The position numbers and the translations under genes were made by a program. Shown piece by piece: positions 1-7,101 of a DNA stretch of 7,368 bases (its first letter is position 1; each line of letters begins with the position of its first letter). Origin of the DNA: an uncultured Gemmatimonadota bacterium (GTDB lineage Bacteria; Gemmatimonadota; Gemmatimonadetes; Gemmatimonadales; Gemmatimonadaceae). The notes under the pieces were generated by a model. It did no database searches. It was not told the DNA's origin and saw only the letters and a program-made list of their open reading frames with translations. Location: the NCBI GenBank assembly GCA_946479895.1, contig CAMLHT010000194.1:1-7368 (forward strand), in the 5' to 3' direction.

Positions 1-36
1 GGGACCTGCTCTGGCTCGAGCAGGTCCCTCGTTTTT
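1..36 (+). terminator. Intrinsic (Rho-independent) terminator of a gene upstream of the window
   Basis: Positions 1-10 (GGGACCTGCT) pair perfectly with 19-28 (AGCAGGTCCC). One further C11-G18 pair makes an 11-bp GC-rich stem with a 6-nt loop. A run of five T follows at 32-36, three bases after the stem, which is the classic layout for termination on the + strand. No gene ending in the window uses it, so it presumably closes a + strand gene just left of position 1. The stem may extend beyond the window edge. Confidence 0.85.
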
Positions 37-62
37 CATTCCGCTTTTGAGGCGCGTAGCTT
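33..62 (+). promoter_or_regulatory. Possible sigma-70-type promoter for the GH43 gene, leaderless arrangement
   Basis: TAGCTT at 57-62 fits the TANNNT form of a -10 element and ends five bases before the ATG at 68, so transcription would begin at or next to the start codon. A weak -35-like TTTTCA lies at 33-38 with an 18-nt spacer and overlaps the terminator T-tract. The gene has no well-spaced Shine-Dalgarno: AAGG at 63-66 is one base from the ATG and GAGG at 49-52 is fifteen bases away. Both promoter elements are weak matches, so this is a suggestion only. Confidence 0.25.
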
Positions 63-67
63 AAGGC

Positions 68-1051
68 ATGAAGCGATTCATCCTTCTCGGCCTCGCCGCC
101 ATCGGCATCGGATGCGCTGGGCGCGGGACCCCGGCGCCGGTGGTGCGCTCCGGCAACCCGATCCTCCCCGGGTGGTACGCCGATCCCGAGGCGCACGTGT
201 TCGAGGGCCGGTACTGGATCTTCCCCACGTACTCGGCTCGCTATGCGCAGCAGACGTTCATGGATGCGTTCTCGTCGCGCGACCTGGTGACGTGGGAGAA
301 GCATCCGCACGTCATCGACACCGCGAACGTGAGGTGGGCCCGGCGCGCGATGTGGGCGCCGTCGATCATCGAGAAGGAGGGCTGGTACTACCTATTCTTC
401 GGCGCCAACGACATCCAGAACGACCAGCAACCCGGCGGCATCGGCGTCGCGCGCGCCCGCACTCCCGCCGGCCCGTTCGAGGACTACCTCGGCAAGCCGC
501 TCATCGACCGATTCCACAACGGCGCGCAGCCGATCGACCAGATGGTCTTCCGCGACCCGAAGGACGGCGCGCACTACATCGTCTATGGCGGCTGGCGGCA
601 CTGCAACATCGCCAGGCTGAACGACGACTTCACCGGCTTCGTCCCCTTTCCCGACGGCTCGACCTTCCGTGAGATCACGCCGGCCGGATACGTCGAAGGC
701 GCGTTCATGCTGCCGAAGGACGGGAAGTACTACTTCATGTGGTCCGAGGGCGGGTGGACGGGCCCGGACTACGCGGTCGCGTACGCGGTCGGCGACTCAC
801 CGTTCGGGCCCTTCGAGCGCGTCGGCAGGATCCTCCAGCAGGACTCGACGGTGGCGACCGGCGCGGGACATCACTCCGTGATCCACTCGCCGTCCGGCAA
901 GTGGTACATCGTCTACCATCGCCGCCCGCTCGGCGAGACCGACCGCGATCACCGCGCCGTGAGCATCGACGAGCTGCGCTTCGACGAGCGGGGCATGATC
1001 CTGCCGGTGCGGATCACGCGGGAGGGGGTGCCGGCCGACCGCATCCGATAG
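68..1051 (+). CDS. Exported glycoside hydrolase family 43 protein (arabinofuranosidase/xylosidase-type)
   Basis: This 327-residue protein is a single-domain, five-bladed beta-propeller GH43 enzyme. The family removes arabinofuranosyl, xylosyl or related residues from plant or microbial glycans by inversion. The three expected catalytic carboxylates are visible: Asp39 in WYADPE (general base), Asp157 in QPIDQ (pKa modulator) and Glu210 in YVEGAF (general acid). GAGHHS at 265-270 supplies the family's central histidine, commonly involved in metal binding. Glu210 is followed by Gly-Ala where many relatives have Gly-Pro. The N-terminus (MKRF, then a hydrophobic stretch to Cys16 in GIGC) looks like a lipoprotein signal with a degenerate lipobox lacking the usual Leu at -3, so export is likely and lipidation plausible. 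Length is normal for a stand-alone GH43 without a carbohydrate-binding module. The ATG at 68 is chosen because the signal peptide begins there, although no good ribosome site precedes it. Substrate and subfamily cannot be fixed from sequence alone. The gene converges on the A2M gene. Confidence 0.93.
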   Translation: MKRFILLGLAAIGIGCAGRGTPAPVVRSGNPILPGWYADPEAHVFEGRYWIFPTYSARYAQQTFMDAFSSRDLVTWEKHPHVIDTANVRWARRAMWAPSIIEKEGWYYLFFGANDIQNDQQPGGIGVARARTPAGPFEDYLGKPLIDRFHNGAQPIDQMVFRDPKDGAHYIVYGGWRHCNIARLNDDFTGFVPFPDGSTFREITPAGYVEGAFMLPKDGKYYFMWSEGGWTGPDYAVAYAVGDSPFGPFERVGRILQQDSTVATGAGHHSVIHSPSGKWYIVYHRRPLGETDRDHRAVSIDELRFDERGMILPVRITREGVPADRIR

Positions 1052-1061
1052 GCAACGTCGC

Positions 1062-1120
1062 CCGTCCGATGGAGCCGCCGGCAGCCGCCTCGAAGCCGGA
1101 CCGGTAGATCGGGCGGACGG
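1062..1120. terminator. Hairpin in the convergent gap, possible weak bidirectional terminator
   Basis: The 69 bp between the two convergent stop codons contain CCGTCCG (1062-1068) pairing with CGGACGG (1114-1120). Inside it, CCGGC (1078-1082) pairs with GCCGG (1095-1099). The outer stem abuts the A2M stop codon. Neither strand has a T-run after the stem, so it does not meet the usual definition of an intrinsic terminator. It may slow polymerase or protect 3' ends. In DNA this GC-rich such pairings also arise by chance. Confidence 0.3.
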
Positions 1121-4100
1121 TCAGCGGTTTCGCCTGACCAGGAACACTCCGCCGTCGCTCCTGCCCTGGATCGCCCGGTCATACATCTCCTCGGCGTGCG
1201 CCGGCGGTCGCACCCAGGTGCCGGGCGTCGTGGCGCGCGCGACATAGGATGCTGTGTAAGAGCCCGCCCACAGCTGTCGCGTGGTCCAGGTGACCCGGTC
1301 GTCATGGATCTCCTTGTGCTCCCACGGCGTCCACCATCCGCCATCCCATCCCCCGTAGAAAAGCGCCTGGCCGAGGTTGCCGCTGTCGCTCATGCGCTCC
1401 TGCGCCTGGGCGAATGCCGTGGTCGCGAACGGCCCTATTCCCTCGGTGCGCAGGGTCAGGTCGACCGGCTCGAGACCGGCGGGAAGCAGGTCCTCCACCG
1501 CCACGAACTGGCGGTCGGCAGGCACCGTGACCCTGAGCCGGACGCGAACCAGGTCCCCTTCGGTCGCCTCGACGATGGGCTTCCCGTCGGTGAAGCTCTC
1601 GTACCACCGCTCGACGACGATTCCCGTGACGTCGGGGGTGACGGGGCGTGACTTCGGCACCTCGGTGACGGTAATGGCGAAGAACACCGGCGCGCCGGAT
1701 GCTCCCGCGGCCCGGATCGATACCGAGACACGCGAGGAATCCGACGTGCGCGGCTCGATGAGTCCGGTCAACACGGCGGACCCCGACGTCGTCGCGCTCG
1801 TCGTGCCGGCGAGCAGCTCGCGCCCGCCGGCAAGCATCACGACGCGACGCGGAGCCGACCCACGGCTCCCCGCTGTGAAATCGGCCAGCGCGATCGCCGC
1901 CGTCGCGTAGTCCTGGGTGTTCCATGTCCAGTCCTGCTCGGCGCGCCCCTGCTGCATCAGGGTTTCGGCGAGCGCGCCGACGAGGGGCCGGCCGGGGTCG
2001 AGGCGCATCGTCACGATCATCAGGCGCGCCGCGGGGCGCACATGCGACGGAAAGCCCGCGAATCCTCGCAGCGAGTCCGGCATCTCCAGGCGCCTGCCGA
2101 TCGGACGGATCACGCGCCAGGCCTCATCGAGCATCGCGCGCGCTTCGGGCTCGCGACCCGCGTCGACGAGAAGGTCGGCGAGCCAGACCCGGTCTTCCCA
2201 TCGCATCTCGCCCGCGCGCGCCAGGAGGTCGCGCTCGGCGGTGGTGTCCGGTCGTCCCGCATGTCGCAGGAACTTTGCGACCACCACCCGCGTGCCGAGC
2301 CACGCCTGCCACCGGGTACGGCGCTCATGGGGCGACCCCGAGACCGTGTCGAGCATGCCGCCCGGCCCGTCTGCCCGCTCGCGAAGCGTCTCGATGATGC
2401 GCTCCAGCGGACCGGAGCTCACGCGAATGCCCCGGGCCCTCGCGTCGACGAGGAATTCGCCGGCGTACGCCGTGCTCCAGAGCCCGAGCAGGTGCTGATA
2501 GGGCGAGTCGCTGTCCCACTCGCGAACGTAGCCACCCGCCTCCCGGCGGATCACCGCGTCGGCCGCCCGTTGCAGGTCGGAGCGTACCGTCAGCGAATCC
2601 ACCTCCGGGCTGTGGTCGTCGAGCACCGCCTCGGCATGCTGGAGCGCGATGAGTGCGCGGGCCGCGCTCACGAGGCATTCGGTGGCGTAGTACGGGTATG
2701 CGCGCAGGCTCGCCTGGTGGCTCCGGATCGCCGCGATGGGCGAGCCGCCGAAGCCGAGCGTGATCGTCGACCGGGCGGGGTCGATATCGGCCGGGAGGTC
2801 GATGCGCATCGTGGTCGAGTCGCGCACGACGCCCGTGACCGTGTGAGCGCGCGGCGTGCCCACCGGGCCGAGCGGCATCGTCGTCGCCACCGCGTCGCTG
2901 CCGAGTGATCCGACGGCGCGGAGAACGATGCGGAGGACGGAGGTCGCGTCGGCGGGCACACGGAGGTCGAACCGTGCCGCCATCGGCCTGCCGCCATCGA
3001 CGTTGCCCGCGTACGTGATATCGCCCCGTACGGCCGCGCCGGTGACGGTGGCGTCCACCCGCACCCGATCGGACGCCCCGGAGCGGACGTTCACGAGTCC
3101 CCCTGCGTGCATCTCGTCGCCGGGCCGGACGAAACGGGGGAACGCCGGGCGAAGGACGAGATCGCGCGTCGTGAGCATGCGCGTCGCGCCGCTGCCGTAA
3201 CGGTCGTCAGCGGTCGTCGCCACCGCCATGATGCGGTAGGTCGTGACGTTGTCGGGCAACTTCGCCCGAATCGTGGCCGACCCATCGCGGCCCGTGTGGA
3301 TGGCTCCAAGGAAGAAGGCCGTCGAGCGGAACGACTGGCGAAGCGCCAGCGACTCGGATCGAGCCTGACCCACGACCCCATAGGACACCGTCGCCTGATC
3401 GGCGGCGGATGTGAGGACCACCTCCGCCAGCTGAACTCCTTCCGGTCCGCCTCTGGGGCTGACACCCGCTCCTCCGCGCAGCTGCATGAAGCTCAGGTTG
3501 TTCGCCGGCAACACCTTGAGGCTGGATCGCAGCGCATTTCCCAGCCCGCCCGCGGAGTAGAACGCGCGAAACAGATCGGGTGGCTGATACCCGGTCAGCG
3601 CGAGAATGCCGTCGTCCACCGCCCACATAGCCACCTCGGCCGGCACGCCCGGCCCGGAGACTGAATCACGCTCCCGAACCGTGACCCGCACGACGGCTGT
3701 GTCTCCCGGCGCATAGGTGACGCCAGGGTCGATCGTGACGTACGCCCGCCTGGCGCTGGCATCCACCGGGATCTCGAGATAGCCGGCGCGGAGCTCGTTC
3801 TGCAACGAGTCCATTCGCAGGGGCACGCGATCACGCCGGATCAGCGTCACTCCGACCCAGACGTTGGGGACGTGGCCAGCGACGATCGGAACGCGGACGT
3901 TGTTTCGTCCCCGCGGCGCGGTCATCCGGCGCTGGGAGATGATGCCTTCGCGCTCGGTCGTGATCCACGCATGGGCCGACGCGAACGGTGAGTCAAAGGC
4001 CACGGTGACGGTATCGCCGACGACGGCGGGGCGGGTGGACGCGCGGGTGATCGCAAGCCGGAGACGATTGACGGGACGCGGTCCGTAAGGGGCAAAGGTG

Positions 4101-6973
4101 CCTTCGACGACGCCGTGAAGGCTCGTCGAGGTGACCCGCTCCTGCTCGTCGCGCGCGATGAAGATCAGGTCGAAGTGGTCGGTAGAGCGGGGCGTGAAGT
4201 TCACGACGACCGGCGAGGTATCGGTGACGAACCGCCGCGTTTCGATCGTGTCGACGTGCCAGTCACCCGTCATGCCGGTGACCGGGTCTCGCGCATCCAG
4301 CGGAATCCAGCGCATGCGACGGATCGCCAGAGCCACCCGAACCCCCGGCCGCGTGGAGCCGTCGGGGCGAACGGTGCTCATCTCGAATCGCTCGCGCCTG
4401 CCGACCTGCCACTGCCGGTTGCCATCGCCACGCCGAACCGCGATGTACGTGGACACCGGGTGGATCGTGACGCTGCGACTCGAAGCGACCGACTGATTGC
4501 CGGCATCGGTGGCCGAGGCGGTGAATTGCAGGGTGGCCGGGCGGGAGAACGTCGAGGCGTCACCGGACGGAATGCGGATGGTGCGCTCACCTCGCGCGTC
4601 GAGCGAATCGACGCCGGTCAATGGACTCCGCTGCTCGATCGGGGATCGGTCTCTCCACCACCATCGGTCGACGCCGACGGCGTATCCCTCCAGCTTCGGC
4701 AGCCAGGTGCCCCAGTTCTCGTAGAGGCTGCCGGACCAGCGAATGACCGCCGAGGACATCGGCGCGCCCAACAGGTATTCCCCGTGGATGCGGAAGGCGA
4801 TCGTGTCACCCGCAACACGCGGCACGGAATCGGCTTGAACGGCCAGCTCGAATTCGGGGGCCCGGTATTCCGCGACGCGAAAGTAGTGATCGCCGGCGTT
4901 TTTCCAAACACCGTCGTGACGGACGGACGCGGACAGGTTGTAGGTGGTCAGCGCCAACGATGACGGCAGTGTCAGCGAGTCCGCGGCGGTGCCGGCCGGC
5001 GAGAGTGTCGCGGTGCCCGCCCACACGGCGTCCTCGGAATCACCGATGATCTGCCAGCGCAGTGAATCTCCGGCGGCGGGTGTGAGGGCTCCGCGCCACC
5101 CGGCTCGGGCGACGATGCGCGCGTAGAGGCGTTCGCCGGGACGATAGATGCCGCGATCGGTCGACAGCACCGCCCTGACGGACGAGGGATAGTCCGGGCG
5201 CGCGTCCAACTGCCAGGGCTCCAGGCCGCGCTGGTCATCGCCGTCAATGGCGCCAGCCACGGGCAGGGTGAGCCGATCCGACGCGGTCGAGATCTCGAGA
5301 AATCTGGCCATCGCGCGAAACGGATCTCGCGCAGTGGCGGCCGGGCGGGATGGCGGCGGCGCGTGAGCGGCGATCAGTGAGCCGAGGCCATCGCGGCCGG
5401 TCCTGCCGCTCGCGAGGCGGTTCCCGAAGCCGTCGATCAGGTCGATCGAGGCTCCCGGCACCGGCGCGCCGGCCCGCGTGGTGACAAAGACAGCGCCGTC
5501 GAGGCGGCCGACTTTCGCGTGCGCGACCAGGTCCGACGCCTGGACGTACTGGACCCCGAAGCCGACGTGATCGACCGAACCCGCGGAGCGTGGCGACGCG
5601 GCCGAATCGGGTGGCACGCTGGCGCGCGCCACGTCGAGCGATATCGCGGTATAGGCGGTCCGCCCCACGACGTTCGCGAGGGGAATCTCGGTCAGTGCCT
5701 CATGGTTGAAGACGCCGCGCACCGGGACGGTGAAGACGATCGTATCGCCAAGCGCCGGCCGTAGCTGGCTGGCCGCCGCCGCCGACGTGTAGCGCGAGTT
5801 GGCGAGGATGACGCCCCGCAAGGAATCCGGAATGGGAAACGCGCTGACGCGGATCGAATCGACATTCACCGTGCGAACGGTGATCGACGGTCTCGTGCGT
5901 GCAACGGTGATGGCGCCGGCATCGTGGTAGATCGTCGGCAGCCGGTCGGGGACGTAAGTCGCCGCCGACGAAATCGTGAGCGGCCTTCCGAACACGTCCC
6001 GCAACGCCGTGTCGACCGAGACGGTGTAGGTGGTGCGCGCCGTGAGCCGGGCATTCCACACGTGGGTCGGGCCGACGGCCATGGAGTCGCGAGGGGAGCC
6101 GCCGATGGCCGGCGTGATGCGGACGTATTTCATCACGTCCCTCGCGCGAACCGGCGCGCCGAAGTCGAGCCGCAATCCATCCTGGCGGCACGGCGGGAGG
6201 CTGCAGGTGACGCTGATGCGCGGCTCCGGCCACGTGGCCACCCCGTAGCGCCAGGTGGAACCCGGGCGCTCCGGGTCCAGCGACGGAACGTGCCAGAACC
6301 CGCGGCACCCGGCCGGCAGTGGTCCGGCCGGCTCGAACTCGACTATGCGGCGCAGCGCGTCGGCGACCGTGTCGCGCGGCCAATCACCGAACCAGTACCA
6401 GGCGTCCGTGCGCGCGACGGGAACCTGGCGCGCGGGGATCAACGGCATGCTTCGGACGGCGCACGGCGCATCGAACGCGACGTGCGCGAGCGCGCGCAGC
6501 GAACGGACATCCACCGGGGCCGAGTAGAGCGCCCGGAAGACCGGACGCGGACCGACCGCCTCGCCGCTCGGCATCGTGGCGATCGGCGTCGGTCCCACCA
6601 CGCGCAGCGACACGCGATATGGCGCGGCGAGCCGGGCGCCGCCCGGCGAGGCGAAGGTCGTGTCGACCGTCGCCGTGAGCCGCAGGCCGGGGGTGAGCGG
6701 CAACGCGGGCCTGAACTCGACGGTGACCGGATCGCGCCAGGCGACCTCCCCTTCGATCGCGGGATCGATTCTCAGCACCCGCCGCGGGTCCACACTGGCC
6801 CCCAGCTGGCCGGCGACCGGTCGATCGAACGTGATCGCAATGACGGCCGAGGGGGGCGCGCTGTCCACCGGCGTGTGGCGCAGCACCCGCAATGGTGACT
6901 GGCCTGCCGCCGGACCGGCGGCAATCAGCGTACTGAGCAGGCCGGCCAGCACCGGCAGTGATCGCAATGACAT
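1121..6973 (-). CDS. Secreted alpha-2-macroglobulin family protein lacking the thioester
   Basis: This 1950-residue protein has the bacterial A2M architecture; the family includes periplasmic protease traps and structural relatives. Residues 1-24 form a Sec signal peptide (likely cut AAG|QS) with no lipobox Cys. Ig-like N-terminal domains span about 28-340, with Cys257/Cys262 a possible local disulfide. Macroglobulin domains follow, with DRGIYRPGE at 606-614 and PEFEL at 706-710. The A2M_N_2-type segment AEVAMWAVDDGILALTGY is at 1112-1129, and a glycine-rich candidate bait stretch at about 1140-1215. The A2M core motifs LPDNVTTYR (1239-1247) and PRFVRPGD (1279-1286) are present. The helical thioester-domain region covers about 1395-1700 and ends with TQDYATAAIAL. 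C-terminal signatures are LLPAGLEP (1829-1836), HDDRV (1890-1894) and PPAHAEEMY (1923-1931). The thioester site reads YPYYATEC (1426-1433) instead of YPYxCxEQ, so covalent capture of proteases is not expected. Only five cysteines occur. No C-terminal membrane anchor is seen. Start choice rests on the signal peptide and a GGAGG four bases upstream. E. coli YfaS is a known thioester-less relative. Confidence 0.95.
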   Translation of the reverse strand: MSLRSLPVLAGLLSTLIAAGPAAGQSPLRVLRHTPVDSAPPSAVIAITFDRPVAGQLGASVDPRRVLRIDPAIEGEVAWRDPVTVEFRPALPLTPGLRLTATVDTTFASPGGARLAAPYRVSLRVVGPTPIATMPSGEAVGPRPVFRALYSAPVDVRSLRALAHVAFDAPCAVRSMPLIPARQVPVARTDAWYWFGDWPRDTVADALRRIVEFEPAGPLPAGCRGFWHVPSLDPERPGSTWRYGVATWPEPRISVTCSLPPCRQDGLRLDFGAPVRARDVMKYVRITPAIGGSPRDSMAVGPTHVWNARLTARTTYTVSVDTALRDVFGRPLTISSAATYVPDRLPTIYHDAGAITVARTRPSITVRTVNVDSIRVSAFPIPDSLRGVILANSRYTSAAAASQLRPALGDTIVFTVPVRGVFNHEALTEIPLANVVGRTAYTAISLDVARASVPPDSAASPRSAGSVDHVGFGVQYVQASDLVAHAKVGRLDGAVFVTTRAGAPVPGASIDLIDGFGNRLASGRTGRDGLGSLIAAHAPPPSRPAATARDPFRAMARFLEISTASDRLTLPVAGAIDGDDQRGLEPWQLDARPDYPSSVRAVLSTDRGIYRPGERLYARIVARAGWRGALTPAAGDSLRWQIIGDSEDAVWAGTATLSPAGTAADSLTLPSSLALTTYNLSASVRHDGVWKNAGDHYFRVAEYRAPEFELAVQADSVPRVAGDTIAFRIHGEYLLGAPMSSAVIRWSGSLYENWGTWLPKLEGYAVGVDRWWWRDRSPIEQRSPLTGVDSLDARGERTIRIPSGDASTFSRPATLQFTASATDAGNQSVASSRSVTIHPVSTYIAVRRGDGNRQWQVGRRERFEMSTVRPDGSTRPGVRVALAIRRMRWIPLDARDPVTGMTGDWHVDTIETRRFVTDTSPVVVNFTPRSTDHFDLIFIARDEQERVTSTSLHGVVEGTFAPYGPRPVNRLRLAITRASTRPAVVGDTVTVAFDSPFASAHAWITTEREGIISQRRMTAPRGRNNVRVPIVAGHVPNVWVGVTLIRRDRVPLRMDSLQNELRAGYLEIPVDASARRAYVTIDPGVTYAPGDTAVVRVTVRERDSVSGPGVPAEVAMWAVDDGILALTGYQPPDLFRAFYSAGGLGNALRSSLKVLPANNLSFMQLRGGAGVSPRGGPEGVQLAEVVLTSAADQATVSYGVVGQARSESLALRQSFRSTAFFLGAIHTGRDGSATIRAKLPDNVTTYRIMAVATTADDRYGSGATRMLTTRDLVLRPAFPRFVRPGDEMHAGGLVNVRSGASDRVRVDATVTGAAVRGDITYAGNVDGGRPMAARFDLRVPADATSVLRIVLRAVGSLGSDAVATTMPLGPVGTPRAHTVTGVVRDSTTMRIDLPADIDPARSTITLGFGGSPIAAIRSHQASLRAYPYYATECLVSAARALIALQHAEAVLDDHSPEVDSLTVRSDLQRAADAVIRREAGGYVREWDSDSPYQHLLGLWSTAYAGEFLVDARARGIRVSSGPLERIIETLRERADGPGGMLDTVSGSPHERRTRWQAWLGTRVVVAKFLRHAGRPDTTAERDLLARAGEMRWEDRVWLADLLVDAGREPEARAMLDEAWRVIRPIGRRLEMPDSLRGFAGFPSHVRPAARLMIVTMRLDPGRPLVGALAETLMQQGRAEQDWTWNTQDYATAAIALADFTAGSRGSAPRRVVMLAGGRELLAGTTSATTSGSAVLTGLIEPRTSDSSRVSVSIRAAGASGAPVFFAITVTEVPKSRPVTPDVTGIVVERWYESFTDGKPIVEATEGDLVRVRLRVTVPADRQFVAVEDLLPAGLEPVDLTLRTEGIGPFATTAFAQAQERMSDSGNLGQALFYGGWDGGWWTPWEHKEIHDDRVTWTTRQLWAGSYTASYVARATTPGTWVRPPAHAEEMYDRAIQGRSDGGVFLVRRNR
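2675..2698 (-). other. Degenerate thioester site of the A2M protein
   Basis: Residues 1426-1433 (YPYYATEC) align by eye with the family motif YPYxCxEQ. Ala1430 (codon GCC) stands where the thioester Cys should be and Cys1433 (codon TGC) where the Gln should be. Tyr-Pro-Tyr and Glu1432 are retained. TGC to GCC needs two substitutions, and CAA or CAG to TGC needs three. The frame is open on both sides, so a sequencing error or frameshift is an unlikely cause. Confidence 0.85.
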
Positions 6974-6977
6974 CGAG

Positions 6978-6982
6978 CCTCC
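6978..6982 (-). promoter_or_regulatory. Ribosome binding site of the A2M gene
   Basis: On the - strand GGAGG ends four bases before the ATG at 6973-6971. It is a strong Shine-Dalgarno match with slightly short spacing, and it fixes the start of the A2M gene. Its first two G bases are also the last two bases of the distal arm of the leader inverted repeat (6981-6990). Confidence 0.75.
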
Positions 6983-7088
6983 AATGCCCGGTCCCGTTCA
7001 TGGCCAACCCGGCGTCCGATGGTCGCCGTCACCTCAGGGCACAGGACGCGACCGTTCAATACATGGTCGGCGACGGAGCGGGCATTGG
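6981..7088 (-). repeat. Nested inverted repeats in the leader upstream of the A2M gene
   Basis: CCAATGCCCG at 6981-6990 is the exact reverse complement of CGGGCATTGG at 7079-7088. Nested inside, GTCGCCG at 7022-7028 is the exact reverse complement of CGGCGAC at 7068-7074. In a - strand transcript covering the 128-bp gap, the outer stem would place the first bases of the GGAGG ribosome site in a helix. No T-tract follows, so it is not an intrinsic terminator for the gene upstream. Whether it is a long-range RNA structure, a looped protein-binding pair or chance is unresolved. I saw no other clear promoter or operator in this gap. Confidence 0.4.
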
Positions 7089-7101
7089 TAAGGGGCTTTT
7101 G

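Noticed and set aside
2042..2908. 288-residue open frame on the + strand opposite the A2M thioester domain
   Set aside because: Arg/Ala/His-rich antisense shadow with no family motif, fully explained by the third-position GC bias of the A2M gene.
4115..4963. 282-residue open frame on the + strand opposite the A2M macroglobulin domains
   Set aside because: Antisense shadow of the same kind, with no domain signature or signal sequence.
5924..6898. 324-residue open frame on the + strand inside the A2M gene
   Set aside because: It lies antisense to an in-frame gene with clear family motifs, its composition is Arg/Gly/Ala/Asp-rich and low in hydrophobics, and it shows no recognisable motif. This is the usual shadow frame of high-GC coding DNA.
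6994..7058. Direct repeat CCGTTCA at 6994-7000 and 7052-7058 in the A2M leader
   Set aside because: Seven bases is short for two copies 58 bases apart, with no third copy and no fixed phasing to a promoter.
7040..7063. TTGAAC on the - strand as a -35 box for the A2M gene
   Set aside because: It matches only four of six consensus bases and no TANNNT-like -10 lies at 16-18 bases downstream.
7056..7085. Nine-codon leader ORF on the - strand (MPAPSPTMY) overlapping the inverted-repeat arm
   Set aside because: It is Pro-rich and suggestive of attenuation, but it has no Shine-Dalgarno, is very short, and its ATG is part of the inverted-repeat arm. Chance is the simpler explanation.
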